From the NCBI RefSeq assembly GCF_005771425.1, contig NZ_VBTZ01000005.1:1-64000 (forward strand): a stretch of DNA of 64,000 bases, in the 5' to 3' direction. Under the pieces are notes generated by a model. That model had not been told where the DNA came from, made no database searches, and saw only the letters and a program-made list of their open reading frames with translations. How positions within the stretch are numbered: position 1 is the first letter of the stretch; every line of letters starts with the position of its first letter. A program made the translations under genes and the position numbers. This stretch comes from Methylocystis sp. B8 (GTDB lineage: Bacteria; Pseudomonadota; Alphaproteobacteria; Rhizobiales; Beijerinckiaceae). Positions 27,395-36,554 of the stretch are shown one piece after another.

Positions 27395-28231
27395 ATGCAC
27401 AAATCTCATGAGACGATTGACCGACTGTTTAGAAGTCACCACCGCGATCTAATAACGCGGGCGCGCCGCGTGATCGGCTCGGACGACGCCGAAGACATGG
27501 TCCAGGAAGCCTATCTCAAAATGCTCGAAACCGATCGCGGCGAGTTGATCTCAAATGCGCGCGGTTATGTGTCGAAAATGACGTGCACCCTCGCCATCGA
27601 TAATCTTCGAAGACAGAAGACGCATGCCCGGGCTCTTGCCGAGGACGGCGCATGGTTCCAGTCGTCGACGCTGGAGACGCGGATCGCGTCAGCGCTAGAC
27701 GCGTTCGGGCTGGCGTCGGATGTTCAAGCCGCCCTTATGCAGCTGCCGCGATGTTGTCGTCAGATCTTCTTTATGAGCCGGATACTGGGCTTCAGCCATT
27801 CAGAAATCGCGCAGGAAGTTGGCGTTTCCTTGAGAACGATCAATCGCAACCTTATTCGCGCGCTCGATCACTTCGATCGCGCCTTCGAGATCGCGCCTCC
27901 AAGCGCTCCGATCAGCGCGGAGGGCGTTAATGCGGCCGAGCCACGCGACTCCTCGACCTCGCGGCCAGCCGCGCCGCGCGCCGTCCAAGACACCGTGGAA
28001 ATCAAAAATCCGTCAGCTCGAAAAAATTCCCGCCCCAGCCTGTCCGATTTTTGCGGCCTCGCTCGTCATACCATTCGGGTTCCGCGTTCTGCGGAGCCCG
28101 TTTGGACTGTCCAGACGAACTCCAAGAGGGAGGCCACTATGACCATCCGTATCGCCAAGCGCATTACGCTCAATGTTATCGGCCGCGCCAGCGCCCGCTG
28201 CGCGTCGACCTGCGCCGCCACGAACGGCTAA
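27395..28231 (+). CDS. mbnI: ECF sigma factor (MbnI-like), open in frame through mbnA
   Basis: The start at 27395 follows GGGGAGG. Residues 1-165 form a FecI-type sigma factor: region 2 (DAEDMVQEAYLKML, residues 31-44) and region 4 helix-turn-helix (HSEIAQEVGVSLRTINRNL, 135-153). FecI-type factors usually end near here. This frame continues with no stop through an 83-residue Pro/Ser/Ala-rich tail and then reads residue 249 as the Met of MbnA, sharing the mbnA stop. No anti-sigma (FecR/MbnR) gene lies beside it. Whether the tail and fusion are made, or the true end is elsewhere, is open; a sequencing error is possible. Confidence 0.78.
   Translation: MHKSHETIDRLFRSHHRDLITRARRVIGSDDAEDMVQEAYLKMLETDRGELISNARGYVSKMTCTLAIDNLRRQKTHARALAEDGAWFQSSTLETRIASALDAFGLASDVQAALMQLPRCCRQIFFMSRILGFSHSEIAQEVGVSLRTINRNLIRALDHFDRAFEIAPPSAPISAEGVNAAEPRDSSTSRPAAPRAVQDTVEIKNPSARKNSRPSLSDFCGLARHTIRVPRSAEPVWTVQTNSKREATMTIRIAKRITLNVIGRASARCASTCAATNG
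28139..28231 (+). CDS. mbnA: Methanobactin precursor peptide MbnA
   Basis: The 30-aa peptide has a basic leader (19 residues, MTIRIAKRITLNV then IGRASA) and core RCASTCAATNG. The two core Cys at 21 and 25 become heterocycle-thioamide copper ligands; the Thr before the second Cys (24) is the expected sulfation site. The core matches the Methylocystis type. AAGAGGGAGG lies five bases before the ATG, a strong independent ribosome site. mbnB, mbnC and the rest follow on the same strand. Chalkophore: secreted to gather copper. Confidence 0.96.
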   Translation: MTIRIAKRITLNVIGRASARCASTCAATNG

Positions 28232-28242
28232 GGACAATCGAC

Positions 28243-28273
28243 TTGCGCCGTTGGCCCCCGGCTGGCGGCGCAA
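28243..28273 (+). promoter_or_regulatory. Hairpin between mbnA and mbnB
   Basis: Arms 28243-28256 and 28260-28273 pair over 14 positions (three G-U) around a CCC loop, starting 12 bases after the mbnA stop. There is no T run. Placed between the precursor and enzyme genes, it probably protects the mbnA transcript or cuts down read-through, so peptide outnumbers enzyme. Confidence 0.7.
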
Positions 28274-28310
28274 GCGACGTTCGGCGCGTCAAGACGAAGG
28301 CGACAAATAG

Positions 28311-29138
28311 ATGCGGCTTGGCTTTAACTTCACGCTCGGCGACACCTATGACATGGTCCAGAGGCTCATTGCCGAAAGACATATCGATTATTGCGAATTT
28401 CTTATCGACAATTTTTTCTGCGTCGATCCGAACGAATTGGCCAAGGCGTTCGATTGTCCCATCGGCTTGCATATTATGTATTCCAAGTTTCTCGAAGCCG
28501 ATCGGCCGACGCTCGTCGACTTCGCCGCTCGGCTTCGAGATTACATTGACGCGCTGAACCCAATTTACGTCTCAGACCACATTCTCCGTTTTTCTCACGA
28601 AGGGCGCGCGTTCTTCCATCTCGGCGAAATTGACTATTCGACGGAATATGAATTCGTGCGCGACAAGGTCCTGCAGTGGCAGGAGATCGTCGGACAGCGC
28701 ATTCATTTTGAAAATTACCCGTCCATCATGGACGGGGGGAGAGAGGCGCCCGCCTTCTTCGAGCGCCTCATGAAAGAAACCGGCGCTGGCGTGCTGTTCG
28801 ACGCGTCTAATGCCGTTTGCTCCAATCGCAATTGTGGGACGCCGTTTGAAGCGTGGCGCAACGTCATCGCCGGCGCCCAGCATTTCCACGTCGCCGGCTA
28901 CAGGCAGTCCCTGATCGAGCCCTTCATTTCACTGGACACCCATGCCGAGGCGCTGGCGCCGGACACGATGTCCTTCCTTGAGAATTTCCGGTCGGTCTTC
29001 GACAAACCGGGCGCAACTATGACCTATGAGCGCGACGATCAGATCGAATTTGACGACATCGTCGCCGACCTGAAGCTGCTGCGAAATCTGTTTGGCGTAG
29101 CCGAAGAAAGGCGTCACGACCTTGCTGTCTCTGCCTAG
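28311..29138 (+). CDS. mbnB: MbnB iron-dependent peptide-modifying oxidase
   Basis: The 275-aa DUF692-family TIM-barrel protein carries the expected metal ligands: His54 (GLH), His90 (SDH), Glu134 (HFEN), Asp164/Asn167 (FDASN), His193 (HFHVAGY), Asp209/His211 (LDTH) and Glu240. With MbnC it converts MbnA Cys residues to oxazolone-thioamide groups using iron and oxygen. It overlaps mbnC by 17 bases if mbnC begins at its TTG. Confidence 0.95.
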   Translation: MRLGFNFTLGDTYDMVQRLIAERHIDYCEFLIDNFFCVDPNELAKAFDCPIGLHIMYSKFLEADRPTLVDFAARLRDYIDALNPIYVSDHILRFSHEGRAFFHLGEIDYSTEYEFVRDKVLQWQEIVGQRIHFENYPSIMDGGREAPAFFERLMKETGAGVLFDASNAVCSNRNCGTPFEAWRNVIAGAQHFHVAGYRQSLIEPFISLDTHAEALAPDTMSFLENFRSVFDKPGATMTYERDDQIEFDDIVADLKLLRNLFGVAEERRHDLAVSA

Positions 29139-29697
29139 TCGAACCGATCGCGACCTGTACCCTGCGCTTATGTCGCCGGTATTGTGCGCGAATTATCCTG
29201 CGGATCATAAGGCCTTCGTGCGGATCGACGTGAGTCTGCGCATCTATTGGCATACGCTCTTCGACATTTGCCCCGAACTTCTGGAGCTCTCCGGTCCGGA
29301 CGGCATGTCGATCTTTCGGCCTTTCATGGCCTGGGCGGGAGAGAAGAAGCTCGCCTTCGACTGGTCATATTATCTATGGGTCTACGTTTGGCTGCGCCAG
29401 TCGCCGTTCAAGGAGCGGCTGCTCGCGGACGATAAATATCTGAGGTCGATCATGGCGGCGTCGGCCGCCCGCTGGGCGATCCTCGATCGCGGCAGAGATT
29501 GCGGCATCGTTATCGGATGCGCAGACACGAAGAATCTCGTCATCGGCTGGAAATGCCGCAGCGTTCGTTTGGGACGCGAGATCGAACTTATCGAACCCGA
29601 GGAGCCGCTGCCGGCGCCTCCGGATATTTTTGGTTACTTTACGCTGCAGTCCTTTGAACTCGACATATTTCCGGGGTGGCAGAGCCTGGCGCGATGA
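29122..29697 (+). CDS. mbnC: MbnC partner of MbnB
   Basis: The 191-aa protein matches MbnC, which binds the MbnA leader and forms the active complex with MbnB. I used the TTG start at 29122 (GAAAGG ten bases upstream), because residues before the first ATG, such as DRDLYPALMSPVL, look like part of the domain. The alternative ATG is at 29170. Its stop overlaps the mbnM start (ATGA). Confidence 0.88.
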   Translation: MLSLPSRTDRDLYPALMSPVLCANYPADHKAFVRIDVSLRIYWHTLFDICPELLELSGPDGMSIFRPFMAWAGEKKLAFDWSYYLWVYVWLRQSPFKERLLADDKYLRSIMAASAARWAILDRGRDCGIVIGCADTKNLVIGWKCRSVRLGREIELIEPEEPLPAPPDIFGYFTLQSFELDIFPGWQSLAR

Positions 29698-30992
29698 CAA
29701 GCGCGCCGCTGTGGCGCGGATACTGGTTCCTGTTCGCCAGCACGTCCGCCGCCGCCTTCATCATGCAAATCGATCTCGCGATGGTCGCGAGACTGGGCGG
29801 CCGCGCGCCAGGCGCCTATGCGATTCTGATGCGCATCACGCTGCTCGATGTCGCCGTCACCATCGCTTGCGCCGCCGTCGCCGCCATCGCGCTCGGCCAT
29901 GCGCAAAAGAATGGCGAGACTGCCGACGCAATCGAAAAGACCTGCGCGCTCTCTCTCGCGCTTGGCGTCGCGACGGCGATTTTCGGCTTCTTCGCCTATC
30001 CGATCTTTCTTGACGCCCTGATGGGGGACGCCGCGGCCGCTCCCTATGTCGGCGCCCCTATCGTTTGGCTCGTCGCTGGCGCGCCTTTTCGCGTTCTTTC
30101 GAATACGCAAGGATTCTTATTGCACGCGCTCGGACGCGGCGGCTCGGTGCTCACATGGAAACTCGCGGAAATTCCCGCGAAAGCCGGGGCTAACATCCTC
30201 TTCATGCAAGCGCTCGGGTTTGGTTTCGCCGGCTGTTTTCTCGCGAGCTGCATCATTGCGGCCGTCGCCTCAATTTGGCTTTGGAGCCGGCTGCAAGCGC
30301 ATGGCGCGCGCAGAATTCGCTTCCCCGAAATCGCATTCGTCCGCTCATTTCTAAGCGGAACGTTTTGGGAAGCGTTGCGCGTGCTCTCGCCGCAGGCGGC
30401 GATGCTCTTCACGCTGACGCTCTTTTCGCTCCCCTGGCAGAGCGGCGCCAACGGTCAACGTCTCGACTCATTTGCCGCGGCCCAAACCTTCATGCTGTTC
30501 ATCCTTGGTCCGCTGATTACGCTAACGCGCTATCTCGCCATCCACCTTCCGACGAAATCTCACGACGACTGGACTTTGGCGCTCGCGCCGGTCGTCCGGG
30601 TCGGCGCGCCAATCGCGCTGACGGCCGCGATCATGCTGCTGCTTGGGCGCGATTGGATCGGCGCGACTCTCTATCGCCAACATGGAGCCTGGTGGTCCGT
30701 ATTCGTCGCCTGCTTGGCGCTCTCCCTGCCAATCCGCTTCGTCGGTAGCATCGTCCGAGGCCTGACGCTTGCGCGGAGCTCCTTCGCGGAACTGACCTCC
30801 GTCGATATGATTGCGCAGTGGCTCATCGCGCCGTTGTTCATTCTATTCGGACTCTCCGTGAACCGACCGGAGATCGCTTATCAATCTCTGATCTGGCCCG
30901 AAGTCCTCGCCGTTTTCTTGATCTGGCTTAACCTTCGATCCGCGCCCGAGGAGCCGGCTGGCGTCTCGTTGCGCTCGAAAGGACATGTCTAA
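29694..30992 (+). CDS. mbnM: MbnM MATE-family exporter
   Basis: The 432-aa protein has about twelve membrane helices and MATE-family layout (FIMQIDLAMVARLGGRAPGAYA in the first bundle). It probably exports finished methanobactin across the inner membrane. The start at 29694 overlaps the mbnC stop; its TAA overlaps the mbnF ATG (TAATG). Confidence 0.9.
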   Translation: MTSAPLWRGYWFLFASTSAAAFIMQIDLAMVARLGGRAPGAYAILMRITLLDVAVTIACAAVAAIALGHAQKNGETADAIEKTCALSLALGVATAIFGFFAYPIFLDALMGDAAAAPYVGAPIVWLVAGAPFRVLSNTQGFLLHALGRGGSVLTWKLAEIPAKAGANILFMQALGFGFAGCFLASCIIAAVASIWLWSRLQAHGARRIRFPEIAFVRSFLSGTFWEALRVLSPQAAMLFTLTLFSLPWQSGANGQRLDSFAAAQTFMLFILGPLITLTRYLAIHLPTKSHDDWTLALAPVVRVGAPIALTAAIMLLLGRDWIGATLYRQHGAWWSVFVACLALSLPIRFVGSIVRGLTLARSSFAELTSVDMIAQWLIAPLFILFGLSVNRPEIAYQSLIWPEVLAVFLIWLNLRSAPEEPAGVSLRSKGHV

Positions 30993-32641
30993 TGAGCGTG
31001 GAGCGAATCCCTGTTCTCATTGTCGGCGCCGGCTACGCCGGTCTGTCGGCGGCGACGCTGCTCGCGTGGCGTGGAGTCCCCTGCCTTCTCGTGGAGAAAC
31101 GCGCCACAACGTCGCGTCTGCCGAAGGCGCATGGGATTAACCGGCGCAGCATGGAAGTTCTGCGCGTCGTCGAAGGCTTGGAAGATGCGCTGTTCGCGGC
31201 AAGCCGCACCGGCGCCAACGACTCTACGCTCATTATCGCCGAGAGCGTCACAAGTCCGCCGATTGAGACGCTCGTGACCAAGATGTCGCTCGACGCGACG
31301 CGCGTGTCGCCGAGCAAGATATGCACGGCAGGCCAGGACCGGGTCGAACCCGTGCTGCTGCGCTTCGCGCGCAACAACGGCGCAGATATCCGATTTTCGA
31401 CGACGCTGGCGGGCTTCTCGCAACGAGAGGACGGCGTCGAAGCGATCTTGCGCGACGAAGCGTCGGGACAAGAGACGACGGTTCTTGCCGACTACATGAT
31501 CGCCGCCGACGGCGCCGGCGGAACGATCCGCGACTCTGGCGGCGTCAAGATGGAAGGCCCGGGATTCCTCGCAGACACGATCTCGGTGCTGTTCGAGACC
31601 GATCTCAGCGCGATCCTACCAAGCGACGGATTTACGCTCTACTATTTGCGCAACCCAGCCTTCAGCGGCGCCTTCGTCACCTGCGACGAACCCAACCACG
31701 GCCAGATCAACATAGAATATGATTCCTCGCGCGATCAGGAGGCCGATTTCGACGAAGAACGATGCAAAGAGCTCGTTCGACAATCTGTCGGCGTTCCCGA
31801 TCTCGCGGTTAAAATTCTCGACATTCGCCCCTGGCGGATGGCCGCTCTCATCGCCGATCGCATGTCCTTCGGGCGGGTGTTTCTTGCTGGCGACTGCGCG
31901 CACATCACGCCGCCAGTGGGCGGGCTCGGCGGACAGACCGCGATTCAGGACGCCGCTGACCTTGCGTGGAAGCTGGCGCTCGTCGTCAAGGGCCAGGCCG
32001 CCCCCGCGCTGCTCGACAGCTATGAGATCGAGCGCAAGCCGGTGGCGCGAATCGCGATTGCGCGAGCAATCGCCAATTACATCGAGCGTCTCCTGCCTGA
32101 TCGGCAGGACTTGCGCATTCGGGAAGACGAATACGGTCTCCTCGAAACCGCGATGGGCTATCGATATCGCTCCGACGTTATCATCGCTGACGAAGATGAT
32201 GACGGCGCTCTGGTAGAAGATCCGTTTCGCCCGAGCGGCGCGCCCGGAACGCGTCTGGCGCATGTCTGGCTGCGGCGCGGCGAAGAGACGGTCTCCTCGC
32301 ACGATCTGATTGGACGCGATTTCATGCTGTTCGTTGGCCCGGATGGCGGCGACTGGATGGAGGCCGCGCAGCGCGTTGGCCTTCGTTCAAGAACGCCCCT
32401 CGGCGTCTGCCGCGTTGGATTTGACGTCCACGATCCCGAGGGTCTGTTCCTGCCGCGCTTGGGCGTTTCGCCCGAAGGCGCGCTCCTCGTGCGCCCCGAC
32501 GGCTACATCGCCTGGCGCTCGAAAGGCCGTATCCCCGATCCGCTCTCGACTCTTGAATCGAGTTTTGCGCGCGCCAAAGGCGAGAAAGTCGCCAAGACCT
32601 TGATGCGCAACGAGACGCCTCTCATCGGAGCGTCGGCATGA
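30992..32641 (+). CDS. mbnF: MbnF FAD-dependent monooxygenase
   Basis: The 549-aa flavoprotein of the PheA/TfdB-like class has GAGYAG at residues 12-17, AADGAGG near 170 and AGDCAHITPPVGGLGG near 300. In Methylocystis-type operons MbnF is proposed to oxidise the first oxazolone to a pyrazinedione ring. It overlaps mbnM and the following kinase gene. Confidence 0.9.
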   Translation: MSVERIPVLIVGAGYAGLSAATLLAWRGVPCLLVEKRATTSRLPKAHGINRRSMEVLRVVEGLEDALFAASRTGANDSTLIIAESVTSPPIETLVTKMSLDATRVSPSKICTAGQDRVEPVLLRFARNNGADIRFSTTLAGFSQREDGVEAILRDEASGQETTVLADYMIAADGAGGTIRDSGGVKMEGPGFLADTISVLFETDLSAILPSDGFTLYYLRNPAFSGAFVTCDEPNHGQINIEYDSSRDQEADFDEERCKELVRQSVGVPDLAVKILDIRPWRMAALIADRMSFGRVFLAGDCAHITPPVGGLGGQTAIQDAADLAWKLALVVKGQAAPALLDSYEIERKPVARIAIARAIANYIERLLPDRQDLRIREDEYGLLETAMGYRYRSDVIIADEDDDGALVEDPFRPSGAPGTRLAHVWLRRGEETVSSHDLIGRDFMLFVGPDGGDWMEAAQRVGLRSRTPLGVCRVGFDVHDPEGLFLPRLGVSPEGALLVRPDGYIAWRSKGRIPDPLSTLESSFARAKGEKVAKTLMRNETPLIGASA

Positions 32642-33315
32642 TGTCGCAGCCTTCTCCCCCGCTCAATTCTGAAGAAACGAATGGAGGCGCGCCATACGCG
32701 CCTTTATTGGACGCTGCGATCCTAAACGATCAAAAACTGCATCCGATCGCCGTGACAAAGCGCGAGCGGTCGATAATCAAGGGTCAGCGTCCAGCGGTCA
32801 TTTGGCTGACCGGGCTGTCGGGCGCGGGCAAGTCGACGATCGCCAATCTCGTCGAGCGAAAACTGGTGGCGCGAGGCGCACACACGATCTTGCTCGACGG
32901 CGACAGTCTGCGCTCCGGGCTGAACGAAGATCTGGGCTTTACGAGCGGAGACCGAAGAGAAAACATTCGTCGCGTCGGCGAGGTCGCGAAGCTGATGACG
33001 GAAGCCGGCCTCATTGTCATCTGTGCGCTCATCTCGCCCTTTAGCGCCGAAAGACTGGCGGTGCGACGGCTTTTCGCGCCAGGCGACTTTATTGAAGCAT
33101 TCGTCGATACGCCGCTCGAGGTTTGCGTCGAACGCGATCCGAAAGGGCTCTATAAGCGTGCGCTCGCCAGCGAAATTCCAAATTTCACTGGGCTGCATCA
33201 GCCCTACGAGCCCCCGGAACGGCCTGAACTGACTTTACGGACCTTAGACGGTTCGCCGGAGCAAATGGCCGATCAGCTGATCGAGATCATTCAACCGTTT
33301 TTGTCGTCCTATTGA
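32638..33315 (+). CDS. cysC: Adenylylsulfate (APS) kinase inside the mbn operon
   Basis: The 225-aa kinase has P-loop GLSGAGKST at residues 59-67, LDGDSLRSGLNEDLGF and the RENIRRVGEVAKLM motif of CysC. It makes PAPS from APS. Placed between mbnF and the sulfotransferase, with overlaps on both sides, it is probably the dedicated PAPS supply for methanobactin sulfation. A 45-residue N-terminal part precedes the domain. Confidence 0.92.
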   Translation: MMSQPSPPLNSEETNGGAPYAPLLDAAILNDQKLHPIAVTKRERSIIKGQRPAVIWLTGLSGAGKSTIANLVERKLVARGAHTILLDGDSLRSGLNEDLGFTSGDRRENIRRVGEVAKLMTEAGLIVICALISPFSAERLAVRRLFAPGDFIEAFVDTPLEVCVERDPKGLYKRALASEIPNFTGLHQPYEPPERPELTLRTLDGSPEQMADQLIEIIQPFLSSY

Positions 33316-33347
33316 ACGTGGACGTCCATCCGATCGGAGAATGGCGC

Positions 33348-34355
33348 ATGACTGCTTTCGCCCCCGACATGTCCATGGATCCGGTCTCGAGCGGTTTGGC
33401 CGTCGATCCGAAAAGACTCGAGACTCTTCACCTTCCCTATCAGGACTTCAGGCGGCGATCCGAGACTGGCGAAGCATGGCGACGCCTGCCATTAGAGGTC
33501 GCGTATCAATTCAGACGCTATTACTTTTTCAATCCACCAAAATGGCGCGTGTGGGCGCGGACCCTTGGCTCCAGCGAACGCATGGAGCCGTACTTCGCAT
33601 CGATCGGCGCGGTGCGCTCCGGCACGTCTTTCCTCTCCTCTTATATTTTTCAGCATCCGCATGTCGTGCTGCCGCTGTCGAAGGAAATTTCCTTCACGGA
33701 AACGATGCGCGAGCTAATGGCCTATTTCCCGACGCTCGCGGCGCAGAAAGCGGCGGAGCGACTGAACGACGGCGCGATCACCGGTTACTGCACGCCGGTG
33801 ATGCCCAACCCGCTCTGGATTTTTCTGGCGCAGTCGATGTTTCCGAATATGCGCATCATATGCGTGCTGCGCGATCCGGTTGAGCGCGCCTTTTCTCACT
33901 GGCGATGGGACGAGAAGCGCTTCATCAGCCGCAAGTCGCAGGATCCGCACTGGAAAGGCTTTCCGGATTTTAGGACCTTGATCGAAGCCGAGAAAGCGAT
34001 CATACGCAGCGGCGGCATGGAGCCGCATGCATTTTCGGGCGCGCGGGCGGGCTATCTGCGGCACAGCATCTACGCGCCCTTTCTGCGTCTGCTCTTCGAG
34101 AAGTTCGGCAGGGACCGCGTTTTTATCGTCGATGCGACGGAATTTTTTCGCGACCCGCGATCGACGGCGAAGCAAATCTACGGGTTTCTTGGCCTGCCTG
34201 AAGTCGAGCCGCTCGCGATCGAGGAGCAAAATCCGGGTCCCCCCGGAAAGCTCGACGACAGCCTCCGCGAGAATTTGGCCGAGTTTTTCCGGCCCTATAA
34301 TGAAGAGCTGTACGCGCTGCTCGGCAAGGATTTCGGCTGGGGCGCCAACCTATAA
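33348..34355 (+). CDS. mbnS: MbnS sulfotransferase
   Basis: The 335-aa PAPS-dependent sulfotransferase has the 5'-phosphosulfate loop GAVRSGTSFL near residues 87-97 and the 3'-phosphate motif RDPVERAFSHW near 170-180. It is expected to sulfate the core Thr of MbnA. I chose the ATG at 33348, with GGAG eight bases before it, over a TTG at 33312 that overlaps cysC. Last recognised gene of the mbn operon. Confidence 0.92.
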   Translation: MTAFAPDMSMDPVSSGLAVDPKRLETLHLPYQDFRRRSETGEAWRRLPLEVAYQFRRYYFFNPPKWRVWARTLGSSERMEPYFASIGAVRSGTSFLSSYIFQHPHVVLPLSKEISFTETMRELMAYFPTLAAQKAAERLNDGAITGYCTPVMPNPLWIFLAQSMFPNMRIICVLRDPVERAFSHWRWDEKRFISRKSQDPHWKGFPDFRTLIEAEKAIIRSGGMEPHAFSGARAGYLRHSIYAPFLRLLFEKFGRDRVFIVDATEFFRDPRSTAKQIYGFLGLPEVEPLAIEEQNPGPPGKLDDSLRENLAEFFRPYNEELYALLGKDFGWGANL

Positions 34356-34477
34356 CAGAGCGCGCACTCCGGCCAATCTTTGATCCCGGCCGACGGCGAG
34401 CCGCCCTGTGGGCTTCACGCGCCCGCTTTCCGGCAATATATGGGTGAAGCTGAAATTCCGCCGGTCCGAGGATAAGG

Positions 34478-35515
34478 ATGAACGCCCACGCCAGGACGCC
34501 CGCGCCAATCGCGCCGGCGCCGCTTGTCGACCCCTTCGGGCGGACGATCTCTTACCTGCGCGTTTCCGTCACCGATCGATGCGACTTCCGCTGCGTCTAT
34601 TGCATGTCGGAACATATGCAGTTCCTGCCGCGCCGCGACCTGCTGACACTCGAGGAGCTTGATAGACTCTGCTCCGCCTTTGTCGCGCGCGGAACCAAAA
34701 GTCTGCGTATCACCGGCGGCGAGCCGCTGGTGCGCCACGACGTGATGAAGCTGTTTCGCGCCCTGTCGCGACATCTTGCATCCGGCGCGCTTGAGGAGCT
34801 GACGCTCACCACCAACGGCTCGCAGCTTTCGCGCTTCGCGGCCGAGCTCGCCGACTGCGGCGTTAAGCGCGTCAACGTCTCGCTCGACACGCTCGACCCA
34901 GACCAATTTCGGGCGCTGACCAGAAGCGGCGCGCATGCGCAGGTTTTAGAGGGCATCGCCGCCGCCCGCGCCGCCGGCCTCAAGGTGAAGCTCAACGCCG
35001 TGGCGCTGAAAGGCGTCAATGAAGACGAGTTTGTGCCGCTCGTGCGTTTCGCTCACGAGAACGGAATGGACATGACCTTCATCGAAGTGATGCCGCTCGG
35101 CGAATTGGACGGGCCTGAACGCGCTGACCAATATTTGCCGATGCAGGCGGTCCGCGAGCGGCTGAGCGAAGCCTTCACGCTCGACGAGATCGACTATCGC
35201 ACGGGCGGACCGGCGCGCTATGTGCGCGCGCGCGAGACTGGCGGGCGCATCGGCTTCATCACGCCGCTCACCCATAATTTCTGCGAAAGCTGCAATCGTG
35301 TGCGCGTCACCTGCACCGGCACGCTTTATATGTGCCTCGGCCAGGAGGACGCGGCGGATTTGCGCGCGCCGCTGCGCGAAAGCGCGGATGACGCGCTTCT
35401 GCATCAAGCGATCGAGACCGCCATCCTGCGCAAGCCCAAGGGCCACGACTTCATCATCGACCGAACGGCGCCGGCCCCATCCGTCTCCCGCCATATGAGC
35501 ATGACGGGCGGCTGA
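34478..35515 (+). CDS. moaA: GTP 3',8-cyclase MoaA
   Basis: The 345-aa radical SAM enzyme has Cys35/39/42 (CDFRCVYC), the C-terminal second cluster ([19 protein letters not shown]) and the GG end. It starts molybdopterin synthesis, the cofactor used by SorA in this window. It is 123 bases after mbnS and 3 bases before the next gene. Confidence 0.96.
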   Translation: MNAHARTPAPIAPAPLVDPFGRTISYLRVSVTDRCDFRCVYCMSEHMQFLPRRDLLTLEELDRLCSAFVARGTKSLRITGGEPLVRHDVMKLFRALSRHLASGALEELTLTTNGSQLSRFAAELADCGVKRVNVSLDTLDPDQFRALTRSGAHAQVLEGIAAARAAGLKVKLNAVALKGVNEDEFVPLVRFAHENGMDMTFIEVMPLGELDGPERADQYLPMQAVRERLSEAFTLDEIDYRTGGPARYVRARETGGRIGFITPLTHNFCESCNRVRVTCTGTLYMCLGQEDAADLRAPLRESADDALLHQAIETAILRKPKGHDFIIDRTAPAPSVSRHMSMTGG

Positions 35516-35518
35516 GTA

Positions 35519-36394
35519 ATGGCGCCAGCAATCGTCGCTTTCATCGGCCTTGGCGTCATGGGCTATCCCATGGCCGGCCACCTCCATCGCGCCGGACATA
35601 GAGTGCGCGTCTATAACCGCACCGCCGCAAAAGCCGAGAAATTCGCCGCCGCCCATCCCGGCGCACAATGGTTCTCCACGCCCCGCGAAGCGGCTACGGG
35701 CGCGCAATTCATCTTTTCCTGCGTCGGCAATGACGACGATCTGCGCGTGGTGACGATCGGCGAAGCGGGCGCTTTCGCCGGCATGTCGGCGGGCGCGGTC
35801 TTTGTCGATCATACCACCGCCTCGGCCCAGGTCGCGCGCGAACTCCACGCCGCGGCGGCCGAACGTGGCCTCGGCTTCATCGACGCGCCGATCTCCGGCG
35901 GCCAGGCCGGCGCCGAAAAGGGCGCGCTGACCGTCATGTGCGGCGGCGATCCTTCGGTCTTCGCCAAGGCGGAGCCGGTGATCGCCTGCTACGCCCGCGC
36001 CTGCCGGCTGATGGGGCCGCCGGGCGCCGGGCAGCTCACCAAGATGGTGAATCAGATCGCCATCGCCGGCCTGGTTCAGAGCCTGGCCGAGGCGCTTCAC
36101 TTCGCCGGCGCCGCGGGCCTCGACGCCAAGAATGTCGTCGATCTTCTCAAGAATGGCGCGGCGCAGTCCTGGCAGATGGAAAATCGCACAAAAACAATGG
36201 TCGCCGGGGAGTTCGATTTCGGCTTCGCGGTCGAATGGATGCGCAAGGACCTGGCGATCTGCCTCGCCGAGGCGCGGCGCAACGGCGCGCGACTGCCGGT
36301 CGCGGCGCTCGTCGACCAGTTCTATGCCGAAGTCGAAAATATGGGCGGGCGGCGCTGGGACACGTCGAGCCTTATCGCCCGTCTTGAGCGATAA
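35519..36394 (+). CDS. NAD(P)-dependent beta-hydroxyacid dehydrogenase family protein
   Basis: The 291-aa protein has the Rossmann start FIGLGVMGYPMAGHL, the FIDAPISGGQAGAEKG substrate motif and a catalytic Lys in the GAGQLTKMVNQI helix, as in tartronate semialdehyde reductase and 3-hydroxyisobutyrate dehydrogenase. The exact substrate is unclear. It begins four bases after moaA. Confidence 0.88.
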   Translation: MAPAIVAFIGLGVMGYPMAGHLHRAGHRVRVYNRTAAKAEKFAAAHPGAQWFSTPREAATGAQFIFSCVGNDDDLRVVTIGEAGAFAGMSAGAVFVDHTTASAQVARELHAAAAERGLGFIDAPISGGQAGAEKGALTVMCGGDPSVFAKAEPVIACYARACRLMGPPGAGQLTKMVNQIAIAGLVQSLAEALHFAGAAGLDAKNVVDLLKNGAAQSWQMENRTKTMVAGEFDFGFAVEWMRKDLAICLAEARRNGARLPVAALVDQFYAEVENMGGRRWDTSSLIARLER

Positions 36395-36554
36395 GGCGAA
36401 ATTGAGGCGAAACCTTAAAAATTTCCGACTGCGACGGAACCATTAGCGGGGCCGGACGTTTCTCCCCCGCAAAAAAGAGGAAGCGTCCAGGGTTCGCATC
36501 GTTCGAGTAGCGATCTGGGGCAGAAATTCCCGATACAATGTGGGAGCCCTATTA

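Noticed and set aside
27990-28030. ECF-type promoter (GGAAAT) before mbnA
   Set aside because: A GGAAAT occurs at 27997 but no matching -10 lies at the right distance, so I do not call a promoter.
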